Counted from the stretch's first letter, positions 34,595 through 47,344 are shown. The stretch is DNA of 64,000 bases from Musa acuminata AAA Group (GCF_036884655.1 NC_088348.1:25514501-25578500), one strand, 5' to 3'. Numbers and translations are program-made. The notes: generated by a model not told the origin, from the sequence alone.

Positions 34595-37465
34595 TTATAG
34601 TTTCTGAACTCTTTCTCTAACCATCAAATACTTTATCTCGACGTACTTGGAACCACTAGAGTACTTGTCATTCTTAGAGAAGAAAACTGTTGTGATGTTG
34701 TCACAAAATATCTTTAGTGGCCTGACAATTGAGTCGACCACAACAAGAGATGAAATTTCGCAACCATAAAGCTTGATTTGTGGCCTCAAAGCATGCCACA
34801 AATTCAGCTTTCATTGTTGACGATACAATAAGTGATTACTTTACACTTTTCTAAGAAATTACCCCACCAACTAACATGAATACAAATCTTGAAGTGAACT
34901 TTCTATTGTCGAGACAATTTGCAAAATCAGCATCTGAATATCCTATCACTTCAAGCTGATCTGATCTCCTGTATGTGAGCATATAATCTTTTATCCCCTG
35001 TAGATATCTCATTACTTTCTTTGCAACTTTTCAATGTTCCATTCTTGGGTTGCTTTGGTATCTTCCCAACATTGTAACTACAAAACTAATATATGGTCTT
35101 GTATAGGTTTGAGCATATAATAGACTTTCAATTAGGCACCCATAAGAAATATTCTTCATTTGATTCTTTTTTAAGTCATTTTTTTGTTATTGGTTTTAAC
35201 TAAAATTTTTACATCTAGTAATAGGTATATCATTGGTTGAGCAAAACTGCATATTAAATCTCTCGAAAATATAATTAATATATCATTTCTGAGATAATCA
35301 TAATAATCTTTGAGATCTATCCCTGAATATCTCAATGTCAATAATTACATTGGCTGCCTTATTCATATCAATCATCTTAAAGTTTTTGTTGAGAAATATC
35401 TTGGTTTCATGCAATAAACCAAGATCACTACTGGTAAGTAAAATATCATCCACATACAAGACCAATATAATAAACTTGCTCTCACTTATCTTCAGATATA
35501 TGCACTGATCAACAATATTTTCTTTAAATCTGAAGAAAGTAATGGTATTATGAAACTTTATGTACCATTGTCTAGAAGCTTATTTAAGGTTATAAATGGA
35601 TTTCTTAAGTTTACAAGCCCAATTTTCTTTTCTTTTTTCCTTTTATATGAATCCTTCAAGTTTTTCATATAGATTTTTTTTATCTAGATCTCCATTCAGA
35701 AATGTTGTTTTCACATCCATATGATGTAACTGAAGATCATAATAAGCTACTAATACCATGACGATTCTCAATGAGTCCTTTCTAAAAACCGGAGAAAATG
35801 TCTCGTTATAATCGATGCCTTCTTTCTGATAAAAATATTTGGTCACAAGTATGGCTTTATATCATTCGATATTGCCCGTTGAATCACATTTTATCTTAAA
35901 GACCCATTTACAACCGATTCTTTTATAATTATTGGGCAATTCAATGAGTTCCCGGACCATTGATTTTAACTCTTCTTTCATTACATCATATCATTTTTTA
36001 AAATCGTTACTTTCTATGGCTTGTGAAAACGATAAGGGGTCTCCTTTCATTACATCATCATATCATAAAAAATGATATGTTTCCTTTTCCTTTGAGATCT
36101 TCTCAAAGCTGCCAATTATGATTGTTCTACAAGATCATCAGCAGCAACATTAACATCATATGAGAGTTCTTCGATGTTATTTTGTTGTTGAACCTCGTAA
36201 ATACTTTCATTGATCTGAGGGATAATTTCTCGAATAGGAGATGATATAGGAGAATTAACCTAAATCTCCTCAATATCAAAATTGATCCTTCGAGATTTTT
36301 CACTCCCATTGATTTTTGTCATTTTCTAGGAATCTTGTATTACCAGATTCTACTATCCTCTTACTATGATTAGGGCAATAAAACTTGTATCCCTTAGATT
36401 TTTCTGGATAACCAATAAAATATCAAGAAATAGTTCTTAGATCCAATTTCTTTTCATGTGGATTGAATACTCTTATCTCTATAGGATATACCAAATATGT
36501 AAATGTCTCAAAATAAACTTCCTACTAGTCCACAACTCAAATAGAGTTGATGGAACTGACTTACTAGAAACACTGTTCAAGATGTACATAGCTGTCCTAA
36601 GAGCTTCACCCCACATCGACTCAAGTATAAAGGAATAACTTATCATACTGCTAACCATATCCATAAGAGTATGATTTCGCATTTCAGCAACATCGTTCTG
36701 TTGTGGCACACTTGATAATGCATATTGAGCACAAATATCTCGTTGTTTTAGGAATCTAGCAAAAGGACTAATATTCTGACCAGATCCATCATATCTACCA
36801 TAAAATTCACCACCCCTATCAGATCTAACAATTTTAACTTTCTATCTAATTATCTTTCGATCTTATTTATGTACACTTCAAAAATGTCAATGGCCTAAGA
36901 CTTTTTATGTATTAGATAAACATAGTCATATATAGACATGTTATATATAAATATGTTGAAATACCTTTTTCCATTAAAACAAGGAATATGGAATGATCCG
37001 CATATATCAGTATAAATAATCTCAATGAGTTCTTTACTTCTTGTGACATTTTTCTTTGTATGTTTAGTTTCCTTTCCCTTAATACAATCTATACAAACAT
37101 CGAAATCAGTGAAGTCTAAATGTTTCAAAATAATATCCTTCACTAATCTTTAAATTTTTTCCTTGGAGATATGCCCCAATCGTCTATGCTACAATATAGA
37201 AGATCATTCATTATTGAAACTACGTTTCAATCTAACACTTAGATTGTATGGTCAATAACATCTTTGCAAACTCAAGATTCAAATTAATTTTGTACAAACC
37301 ATCACATAGAATTCTAGAACCAAATTTTATTGAATCATAAAATATACTTAGTTTACCATTACCAAAAGAAAGACAATATCCTAACTTATCAATTCTAGAT
37401 AGAGAAACTAAATTTCTAGAAATAGTAGGAACATAACTGCTAGTCATAGGTGCCCAGCAAGCCAA
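34595..37465 (-). pseudogene. copia integrase, reverse transcriptase and RNase H, broken
   Basis: In order on the minus strand: pre-integrase region (37232-37465, VPTISRNLVSLSRIDKLGYC); integrase N-part (36895-37143, HLDFTDFDVCIDCIKGKETK, IIYTDICGSF); integrase C-part (36479-36709, PQQNDVAEMRNHTLMDMVSS with AMYILNSVSSK); RT (35643-35846, KEGIDYNETFSPVFRKDSLR and DVKTTFLNGDLDK); RNase H end (34595-34801, KIFCDNITTVFFSKND, SKYVEIKYLMVRERV). The RT palm motif FVLVLYVDDILL appears further on the minus strand near 35440-35480 in altered form. Stops separate the segments. Confidence 0.8.
37362..37437 (+). repeat. Left copy of the 76-bp duplicated flank
   Basis: Starts CCAAAAGAAAGACAATATCC and ends GGAACATAAC. 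It belongs to copia pol and matches 40530-40605. Confidence 0.85.
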
Positions 37466-40400
37466 TCACGTGAGTGATGACACGTGTGACTTGACATAGA
37501 ATCTTTTTGCTTATTATATTTTGGTATTTATCACTTTATATTGACTATTGCATATATGCATATATATTGTGATGTCCTTGGATCTGTATAATGAAAATCG
37601 GATCGTGATGAGATCACGATAATGAGACCGATTCGCCTTTAAACACAGATCCTAAATAATCTCGGTCATAGGTTACTCGAGAGGGATATCGAGATAACTA
37701 GATAGACTGGTGTGTTGTATACCTGTCCATATGATGGATGAAGTTGGTCTCATAGCTGCTCATGTAGGGACACTAGGGACACAGTACATGTGCTTATTGG
37801 AGAATAAGTTTACTGATTGATTTGCTTACGGAATGCTGGATGGTTGATGATATCTTATTGTTAGACAGCGATTTCGTAGTCTTAGTGATATATCTAGTCC
37901 TTAGAGTTAAGACACCAAGGATGTCCTGTATGAGTGCTCCATTCTTTAATATCAAACTTATAGGTTTGGATGTCTCAGATCTTGTACAACCAGTCATTGG
38001 GAGTGGTAGTCAACCTTACGAGGGCTATTGAGTATCGATAGAGGATCATCCACTCTTGGTGTCATGAGAGGAATATCTCATGTGTTTTTGCTCAGACAAA
38101 TCTCTAGCCAGGGTCATTCGGATTAAGAGAGAAAGAGTTCTCCGGGAGAATCCGATTAGAGCGAGACTCGAGAAGAAACCGTATAGGTCTGACAGCACCA
38201 TGTCCGGTATACGGTCTCTGGGATATTAGATAGATGAGAGACTATAGGTACACGATAATTAAGGACAGATAGGTCCAATGGATTAGATTCTCCTATATCG
38301 TTTAGGGACTACGGAGTAGTGGCCTAGTATGTCCGTAGTCGATGAGTCGAGTGAATTATTTTGGAGATAATAATTCACTGATCCAGAAGGAGTTCTTGTT
38401 GGGAAATCATTGGGGGCGACATCATATGCGCAGCGGAAGAACAAGAAAACAAAAATCCCCGATTCCCAAAAAGATGTTCGTCGTCGTGCGAAGATTGGTG
38501 CGCAAAAATCCGCAAAACACAAAACTGCGTATAGAGATTGTGTTACCTAGGGAGATCGTATATCCCTGTTTCCTTGCAGATCCTTAGGAGAGGGTGAAGG
38601 AGGTCAAGCGTCATCCTCTCTAGCGGTGATCCACACAGCAGGGTTGCGACGACGCTCCTCAAAACTCCAGGCCTACTCTGAGGTGGAGAGGGAGAGGAGA
38701 ATAGGAAAGGCAAGTAAAGACTCTAGCCTATGAGGCTGTGAATCCCTCCTATTTATAGAGATCCCGTGTCAAACCCTAATGGATCCTTCCCTAGTGGGTA
38801 TTGGATCTGCATCCAATAAGACAAGGGCTCCGTCGGATATCTCATATCCGAACCTCTACTCATCGCAATGCCTACCATATGTGTGTGACCCTCTAGGCCT
38901 AATATCGAGCTGGCCGTGAGTCATACCTGTCAGAACTCCTTCTAACTCAGTGAATTATTATCTCTGTAATAATTCACTCGACTCATCGACTACGAACGTA
39001 CTAGGCCACTACGTCGTAGTCCCCAGACGATACAGGGGAATCCAATCCATTGGACCTGTCTGTCCTCAGTTACCATGTACCTATAGTCCCTCATCCATCT
39101 AATATGCCAGAGACCGTATATCGAGCATGGTGCTGTCAGACCCATACGGTTTCTACTCGAGTCTCGCTCTAATCGGATTCTCCCGGAGAACTCTTTCTCT
39201 CTCAACCTGAATGACCCTGGCCAGGGATTTGTCTGAGCAAGAACACATAGGATATTCCTCTCATGACGCCGAGAGTGGATGATCCTCTATTGACACTCAA
39301 TAGCCCTCGTAAGGTCGACTACCACTCCCAATGACCAGCTGTACTAGATCTGGGAACAGCCAAACCTATAAGTCTGGTATCAAAGAGTGGAGCACTCATA
39401 CAGGACATCCTTGGTGTCTCAAGTCTAAGGACCAGATACACCACTAGGACTACAGAATCGCTGTCTGACAATAAGGCATCATCAACCATCCAGCATTCCG
39501 TAAGCGGATCAATCAGTGAACTCATTCTCCAATGAGCACCTGTACTGTATCCCTAGTGTCCCTACACGAGCAGCTATGAGACCAGCTGCATCCATCATAT
39601 GGACGGGTATACAGCACACTAGTCTATCCGGTTATCACGATGTCCTTCTCGAGTAACCTATGACCGGGATTATTTAGGATATGTGTTTAAAGGTGAATCG
39701 ATCTCATTATCGTGATCTCATCACGATCCGATTCCCATTGCACAAATCCAAGGACATCACAATATATGTATGCATTTATGCAATAGTTATAAAGTGATAT
39801 ACGCCAAAATATAATAAGCAAAAAGATTATGTATCAAGTCACACGTACCATCACTCACGTGATTGGCTTGCTGGGCACCTATGACTAGCAGTTCTGACAG
39901 GTATGACTCATGACCAGTTCGATATTGTGCCTAAAGGGTCACACACATATGGTAGGCGTTACAATGAGTAGAGGTTCGGATATGAGATATCCGCCGGAGT
40001 TCCTAACTTATTGGATATCCAATAAGCCCATGAATTATTGGATCCTATGGATGAGATCCAATAAGAGCCCATAAGAGATTATTAGATAGAGATTCACTAA
40101 TCTAATAGGCTTGGGTAGTTGGATGCAGATCTAATACCCAATAGGGGAGGATCCATTAGGGTTTTACAAGGGACCTCCATAAATAAGAGGGATTTAGTGG
40201 TTTATAGGCTAGAGCCTTTGCTTGCCTCTCCTATTCTCCTCCCCCTCTCCACCTTAGAGAAGGCTTGGAGTTTTGAAGAGCGTCGTCGCAACTCTACCGT
40301 GTTGATCACCACTAGAGAGGAGGACGCTTGACCTCCTTCACTCTCTCCTAGAGATCTGCAAGGAAACATGGATATACGATCTCCCTAGGTAACACAATTT

Positions 40401-40532
40401 ATTCTATATGTAGTTTGTTTCATAGAATTTTGCGTACCAATCTTCGCACAACGACGAGCATCTCTTTGGGAATTGAGGATTTTATTTTTTGTTCTTCCGC
40501 TGTGCATGTAATGTCGCCCCCAAGATTTCCCA
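37438..40532 (+). repeat. Outer solo LTR inside the copia element, split by a nested copy
   Basis: 37438-38396 plus 39896-40532 form one LTR on the plus strand, from TGCTAGTCATAGGTGCCC to CGCCCCCAAGATTTCCCA. Its terminal ACA is missing. The TATA-like CTCCATAAATAAGAGGG lies at about 40175-40190. It is flanked by a 76-bp direct duplication of copia sequence rather than the usual 5 bp. No internal retrotransposon sequence remains, hence solo LTR. Confidence 0.8.
38397..39890 (-). repeat. Inner solo LTR, reverse orientation, same family
   Basis: 1494 bp, starting TGTTGGGAAATC and ending TATGACTAGCA on the plus strand, with a perfect 5-bp target duplication GTTCT (38392-38396 and 39891-39895). 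A TATA-like CTCTATAAATAGGAGGG on the minus strand gives the direction. Compared with the copies at 1444 and 37438 it lacks about 110 bp between two CATCCAATAA-type repeats, an internal deletion. Confidence 0.92.
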
Positions 40533-40605
40533 AAAGAACGATAATATCCTAACTCATCAATTCTAGATAGGGAAACTAAATTTCTAGAAATAATAGGAAC
40601 ATAAC
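40530..40605 (+). repeat. Right copy of the 76-bp duplicated flank
   Basis: Starts CCAAAAGAACGATAATATCC and ends GGAACATAAC. It has five differences from the left copy and overlaps the LTR end by a CCAA microhomology. Confidence 0.85.
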
Positions 40606-40750
40606 ATGTGTCAACAAGATCTATCAGATAACCCTAACCCATCTCTAAGCGTAGACGATAAGTCCCCACTGATATCACTTTCGATTTAAAATGATTTCCC
40701 ATAATAATGAATCTTTCATGTTCTTTTGATTTCTAGATTGAAAGAAATCC

Positions 40751-41607
40751 TTACATATTATTAATAACATGAGTTGAAGCACTAGAATCAATCCACCAAG
40801 TATTAGAAGGAACTTCTGTAATGTTTAATTCAAAACATACAAAGGTTAAGTTAATACCTTTCTTTTCGAACCAAGTTGTGCATTTAATACGGTCATTCTT
40901 CACATGTCCTTTCTTACCACAAAAAAAGTACTTTACAGTAAATGCTTTCTTTTCATTTATCTGTTTAATATTTCTAAACTCGACGAATTTTTTTGATGAA
41001 TGATGCTTCAATTTTTTTTTTATTACCAACTCCTTGAATAGCAGTCATGACATTATATGAACTTTCCTGCTTTAATCTCGATTCTCCCTGAACACACATG
41101 CTAGTTAACTCATTCAAGTCTCACTTATCTTTATTTGTATTATAGTGAATCTTGAATGTGCCAAACTGAGATGAAAGGAAAATAAGAATGAACTGTATGA
41201 GGAAAGACTTATCAATATTCATGCTTAATGCTTTAAGTTTTGCAGCTTTATCAGTCATATTGAGGATGTGATCCTGAATTCCTCGAGTGCTATCATATTG
41301 AGCCGTAGTCAATTTTTTCATTAGTATGCCAACCAATGACTTATCAGCAGATTTAAATATGTCTTCAATAACCTTTAAATATTCTTGTGCGCTAGTTGTA
41401 ATCAGTAATGAAGTCTTTATGTTATTTGCAATTGTTATTCTTATGAACATTAAGGTAAGTCTATCAGATCTTTCTCAAGCCTTCATTTCATTAACTTGTT
41501 CCATAGTACTTTCATCAGTCATGTCTATAGGCTTTTTAACAAGTAATACTAAATCAAGGTCTAATACGCCCAATGTGAATTACACATGCTTTAACCATTT
41601 TGATTAA
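40751..41607 (-). pseudogene. copia gag and protease start
   Basis: 41121-41450 encodes a UBN2-type gag segment (SADKSLVGILMKKLTTAQYD, ILNMTDKAAKLKALSMNIDK). 40751-41029 contains a zinc knuckle CGKKGHVKNDRIKC preceded by FF, then WWIDSSASTHVINNM, the copia protease active site. The usual motif is IDSGAS or IDSGAT; here the catalytic-site Gly is replaced by Ser, which should impair the enzyme. The frame then runs to the duplicated flank of the inserted LTR. Confidence 0.75.
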
Positions 41608-43191
41608 TTTGATCCAGATAGTACAAGGACACTAAAAGCATATGAATGTATGGACGGAAGTACCACTGCAAAATATAAAATAACATTAATGCTTTAAGTT
41701 TTTTTTTAATTAATGAACTATTGATATCATCTATATTACACCTTTGGGTGAAATATTGACATATCTAGTATTCACTTAGATCATCTATGGATGACTAATA
41801 CCATCCTTGTGGAATAGTATTGTTACCTTTGGATATACAACCATAAACTGCAATGATATCCAAAACAGTATCATCCTACCGCATCACATAATTATTTGAA
41901 GTAGATTCTCCTTTGAGATTATCTAAATCTCTTAATTATGTGTGTCATTGTGAATATTATTTCCTTGATGTTATTTAGGACTGATTCCTTAATGTTATTT
42001 TATAAGTTATTGGTTTAGGTCACTTTGATAGCTATAAAACCAATACAATAATTTAAAATATCCTATAAATAATAAAACTTTTATTATAATTCATATTATA
42101 AAAGCCTATTATCCTATGCCACTTTAGCAGCTATAAGTCAGATAAAACTTAGAGGGACGAGTTACAAATAATATTCATCAAAATTTTTCAATTTAATTTA
42201 TACTAAACATTTCAATAATAGAATAACAATCATAATAATTATTGAATATTAATCAGTAAAAGAAAAAACTCATATGATAATCATGATAACATATAAATCA
42301 TGCATTCATCTGAAATATGAACATTATTTCATATTTTTAAATATATATATATGAATAACCAAATGAATATCCAAGAATAATAATTAAATTTTATTTATCA
42401 CATGTAAAAATATAATCAATAATTCATATGAGAAAAATATAAAAGTAAATCATAATTTATAGTTTTTTTAATCAAAATTAAATCCAATCAAATAATCAAA
42501 ATATAATCATGATTAAATTCAATCATAATTATAATCAACCATATTTATCAATTTTATAATTGAGCATATAAATTAGAATTCTCAATTTCATAACGGTAAA
42601 ATTGTAAATATGTTGATAGGACATATATATCGGTTATGAAATTTGTAAAGGGCAGAATTGTAATTTGATAAAACCTAGCCTCGAAAGCAAAACCGTAAAT
42701 ATATAAAAAAAATCCTACTACCTTTGTCGCCCGTGCGTGGTCGTCGCCTAGGTGCGGCCTACCCGCGCACGGCTATCACTTGTGCACGTCTCCTGCTCAC
42801 GCACGGTCGTTGCTCGGGGACGGCTTACCCGTGCACGACCACCGTCTGTGCGCGGCTGCCCGGCGGCCACCACTTGTGCATGACTCCTGCTTGCACGTGG
42901 CCGCTGCTTGGGCATGGCCTACCCATGCACGGCCGCCACCGGTCCTGTTTGCCTTCGTGCAGTCGTTGCATAGACACGGGGTCTGCCCGCATGCGGCCGC
43001 CGCATGGGCATTGTGATGCCCGCTTATGATTGCCACTTGCTATGCTGCGGCATGTTGCCTAGCGTAGCCTCTACCACCAGCAGATTCGCTGGTTGTACGC
43101 AGTAAGGTCGACAGCGACCATTGGAGAATAGGGATGATTCAAGCTTTGTAAACAAAAATAATATATCTAATATATTTTATCTCAAGAACCT
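41608..43191. other. Long copia leader with a GC-rich block
   Basis: About 1.6 kb between the gag start and the primer site. 41700-42700 is very AT-rich. 42724-43040 is suddenly GC-rich and made of degenerate repeats sharing ACTTGTGCA, GGCCTACCC and GCACGGCC motifs. No coding homology was recognised in it. Confidence 0.6.
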
Positions 43192-43204
43192 AGGCTTTGA
43201 TACC
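43192..43204 (-). other. Primer-binding site of the copia element
   Basis: The minus strand reads GGTATCAAAGCCT, a near match to the iMet tRNA site (GGTATCAGAGCC). Confidence 0.65.
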
Positions 43205-43207
43205 GAT

Positions 43208-43685
43208 TGTAAGCATAAAAATATGTAATATGTTATATTAAATATGAAAATAATCTTTTATGCCAAGATTGAAATCAAATAATTAGATCTAGTTTAACGA
43301 TGCGTATCTTTTGTTGTCATCTGAAAAGAGATCTTTGTTTGATCTACAAATATATTATTTTTAGATCCAAAATCACTATGAATCCGTAAAGAGAACTAGA
43401 TCCTTCTTCTCTCTTCTTATCCTCTCTTCTTATCCTTTCACAGGACCACTTAGATTGATGGTTAGGGAGAAGAGTTGAGAGTGATACTTTAATCTATGCT
43501 ATTCTTCTTATTCGGTCCTTAGAGATCCTGTGTATTTATATGCGAGAGCAGAGGATCTAAGATAAATTATTATGTAAGTTCTCTCGTTAAAGTTATCCCA
43601 TAAAAAATCCTACTTTTAAGTTCTATTGACCAATATATATCATCACAATCCAATTAGTAATATTATAAAGGCACAAAATCTAACA
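43208..43685 (-). repeat. 5' LTR of the copia element
   Basis: 478 bp. On the minus strand it starts TGTTAGATTTTGTGCC and ends ATGCTTACA. The primer site is 3 bp further in, which defines the inner edge. Confidence 0.85.
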
Positions 43686-45029
43686 CTTATTTTAACTCTC
43701 GTACAACTTTCAAATCTGGTTGTTTGCTTGTAAATTACATCTTAGTGACCTGTTTAGTTGAGATCTATCCATTAGTGATTCCTTTATTTCGAGATTCCTT
43801 TATTTCGAGATTGAGATAGTGACTATTGTTCTAATAGGCATAAATGGGTTAAGGTAATAGTATCTATAACAGCAAGAACAACAAACAGGCTGGCATGTGG
43901 TGTCCCTACTATTTGCATTTTAGGATCTAATTAAGTCCTTTTAGGTCTATTCTTGCGTTACTAATACTAGTTGGCTTACTTGGTCTAATTAACATCTCCT
44001 TTGGGCATAATCATATCATCTTTGGTTGATTCCGTGGCTTCATCTTACAACATCCAATTCTTTTCATAAGAAAAATATATTTTATACCTTATTACATCTT
44101 TTATACTTGTTGACAATCCAACACTAATCATAAAGCATGAGTGACATAATCACCGAATCAATTGGTCGAATCGCATGTTCAATTAAAATATATAATTAAA
44201 ATATATACAATAATTTTAAATTAATAAAAATTTATAATACTAAAATTAATAAAAAAATTAAATAATCTAAAACAAATTAGAATAAAACTGTATTCGTATA
44301 GAATATCATAAAAATAATAATATAAATCAAATATTATAAACATAGACTTTTATCTAGATTAAACAACTCGTAACATAATATAATCTAAAATAAATATTCA
44401 TTGATACAAAAGAGAGTTTATCCAACATAACAAGTGGATGAGAGAGACTACTGTGTTGGTCAGGTAATTCTAATTCATGTAATATTATTAAGGTCTTTAT
44501 CAACCAAGCTAACTAATATATTCCACATTTAATCTTTTCCTTTTTGACAAAGTAAAGCTTCATTCACATCCTTAACTCATCAAATAAAGTTACTTCTAAT
44601 ACAACATTTCCCTAACTATTGAACATAATATTCGAACCATCTTCTCAAAATGTACTTCAAAGTTAGCATCTATCCCACAACAAATTGAAACCGTTCACAA
44701 ACATGAGGTCGATGCACCATTAGATGTTTATAACCAACTACGGTAAATTTGATTGCTTGATAATGAACCCCTACATCCTAACAACATGCTTAATTCCATA
44801 TGTGTTGCAAAGTTAGTGACATTACTGCTATTTCTAGACTCCAATAACAAATGCCTTCTCGCTAGTATGAATCAAACAGCACCTATTAACTCCTTGCGAA
44901 CTCGCCTTTAAAACATTTTCTCATGCCAAAGGAGACATCAAAGGAACCGAGAAGGACTAGGAAGAAGCCCTGTGCTCTTGCTTCAGCTCTCTACAGCTGC
45001 TCTTACGCACTGCTCGGTTGACAAGGAAG
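43686..45029. promoter_or_regulatory. Intergenic region upstream of the SWEET gene
   Basis: AT-rich DNA between the copia LTR and the SWEET start codon. A TTTAAAAC string near 44909 is a weak TATA candidate about 120 bp before the ATG. No other gene seen. Confidence 0.35.
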
Positions 45030-45743
45030 ATGGAAAGCTTGTTGTTGCATCGAATTCTACCTTTCGCCTTCGGCATCTTAGGTGACCACCAAGTTCTTGG
45101 ATCAAACCTGTCAACTCCGTCACTGATTGCTACTTGACCATAATAATTTGCAGGCAACATCGTCTCATTGATGGTTTTTCTTTCCCCAATGTAAGTATTA
45201 GAAGCTCCCAAGTCGGTCTGATTCATCCTTGATTCCCTGCTGGACTCATGTCTCTCGTCGATCGTCACAGTCTCACGTTCTACCGGATTTATCGGAACAA
45301 ATCAACAGGAGAATTCCAATCGATGCCATATGTTTTCTCTTTATTCAGCTGCAGTTTGTGGATCTATTATGCTCTCGTCAAAACTCACTCGGTCCCCCTC
45401 ATCACCAACAACGCATTCGGATGCCTCATCGAGGCCGCCTACATCACCATGTACCTCATCTACGCCACGAAGAAGGCTAGGGTTTGTGACTACTATTTGC
45501 ATCCTCGGTGCATATATCTACGATAACATGTGCTAAAAATGCATGTCTTGCGGGATCTTGAGTCGCAGATCTTCACCATCCGAGTCTTCGTCCTGGTGAA
45601 CGTGGTGGCTTTTGCTGCGATCCTTCTCCTCACTCAACCATTGATTACTGGTACTAAACGTGTGACGGTACTTGGATGGATCTGTGTCGCCTTCTCGCTT
45701 AGCGTCTATGCCGCTCCATTGGGCATCATGGTAACAACAGTAC

Positions 45744-45799
<56 letters not shown>

Positions 45800-46465
45800 C
45801 GCGCGCGCGCTCATGTCCCATTGTGCGAATTCAAATGTTCAGATGCGTGTTATCCGCACAAGGAGTGTGGAGTGTATGCCATTCAACATACCGCTGTTCC
45901 ACATGCTGAGCGCGATTGCATGGTTTGGCTACGGCCTGTTTACCGACGACGTATACGTTGAGGTAAACCATCGCAAACACGACGCATGCGGAAGTCGGTC
46001 TTCTGTTCTTACGTTCCTGTTTTCATGGCGAACACATGCATGCAGCTCCCTAACGTTCCAGGGTTCGTGATTGGAGTCGGACAAATGGTGCTCTACGCGA
46101 TATATAGGAAGAAGAGCGGTGCTGTGGTGGACGCGGCCGAGCACGAAGTCAAAGTGGCGCTGCCGACGCCGAGCCCAGCTTCGATGCGACAGCACATCGT
46201 CAGGATTGCGGAGCACGTGGTCAGGATGGTGGAACTGGACCCGACCCTGGATTTAGAGCCTCAGGCTATCGCCGGCGAGAATGATCGCGAGAAGAAGAAG
46301 AAGATCGACGTGGCGGAGCCGCCCCTAATTTCAACTCCAGAGTTGGACAACCACGACGACAGGAAGAAGAAGGCGAAGGAGGAGAACGACATGGGTGTGA
46401 AGAAGCCAAGGATAGTGGTGGAGCACATCATCAACATCCGTGAGCTGATATCAGTAGTAGCTTAA
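45030..46465 (+). CDS. Bidirectional sugar transporter, SWEET family
   Basis: Six exons join in frame to 333 residues: 45030-45081, 45154-45190, 45271-45481, 45569-45730, 45843-45962 and 46046-46465. The 37-bp second exon is typical of SWEET genes. SWEETs are plasma- or vacuolar-membrane uniporters for sucrose or hexoses with seven helices, built from two MtN3/saliva triple-helix repeats. Recognisable blocks: [81 protein letters not shown] followed by [27 protein letters not shown] and [20 protein letters not shown]. The cytosolic tail after about residue 215 is unusually long (about 115 residues) and rich in Lys and Glu. The N-terminus ([15 protein letters not shown]) is normal in length. 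Intron 4 holds a (CT)n(GC)n tract. The MPYV and long-tail features fit clade III, but substrate is not shown by the sequence. Confidence 0.93.
45749..45810. repeat. (CT)n followed by (GC)n microsatellite in SWEET intron 4
   Basis: About 23 CT units (45749-45795), a short GTATC spacer and five GC units (45801-45810), 33 bp before the exon 5 acceptor. It may act as an extended polypyrimidine tract. Confidence 0.95.
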
Positions 46466-47344
46466 GAGGAGGAGAAGCAGGCGAAGGACAGATATACCAT
46501 GGACAGATATACCATGTGAGCTGAGAAGGGGCGTGAGAGTAGTTCATTGTGAGCCATGATCTCGCAACGAAGCCGTTCCCATTCCTCGCCTTTAGTTCCT
46601 ATCATAGGAGGTTTATATCGATTTATATGAAGTGCGAATTCCATAATTCCATTTAGCTTTTCCCTATATTTATATTAAGATCTTTATATTTAAAAATATT
46701 TAGAAAAATAAAATATTTAATCCGATTGGTTTAACAAAATCTCTTTATTTCTAATCCTACAAAATTTACTTTTTAGTTAATTATCACTCATTGAAGTGAC
46801 AAATCCATCCTTAAGATGAATCAATTATCACTCCACTCCTTCACGTATAAAATTTATGATATTATAACGTAAATAAATTTATTATATTTTTTTAGACCTC
46901 CATCAAATATATAGTTTAATCCAAAACAACAAGTGGCTTCAGAACTTAAAAGTAAATCAACTCATATGCTAGAATAAGATTCATATTTCATTAATTTAAA
47001 AACTTTTGTCATTTATAATATTTTTTAATAAACTTATAACATTTTAAGAAACATAAATCCATTCAAAAACATTATAATCTAAGAACTGGACTGATTCGAC
47101 TGATGCATAAGGTGTATGAGAAAGAAGAATTACACTTCATGGATGATTATGGCAAAGAAGTGACACATATGAAAAAAAAATATCTCTCAGAAAAAACCAA
47201 AAAAAGAGAAACTCTTCTCGAAAATTCACCCCCTTAAAGAATTAGATGTGTATTACCGTTAACTCGAGTTCAAGTATTTTTAAAAGAATTATGCTCAATA
47301 AATTAATATCTCTTTCATCTAACGAGGAAACCAACATTAATTAG
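46466..47344. other. Intergenic region between two convergent genes
   Basis: AT-rich. The duplicated 17-bp string CAGATATACCATGGACA-like at 46480-46515 is a short tandem repeat just after the SWEET stop. No gene seen. Confidence 0.4.

Larger units (their letters stand above)
33766..43685 (-). mobile_element. Ty1/copia LTR retrotransposon, degraded, with nested LTR insertions
   Basis: On the minus strand, from right to left: 5' LTR (43208-43685), iMet-type primer site, a long leader, gag with zinc knuckle, protease, integrase, RT, RNase H, polypurine-like tract and a shortened 3' LTR (33766-34074). Integrase before RT is the copia order. The insertion at 37438-40532 splits it between the protease and the pre-integrase region. 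Removing that insertion leaves about 6.8 kb. Many stops and frameshifts indicate an old copy. No matching 5-bp target duplication was found at the outer ends. Confidence 0.88.
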
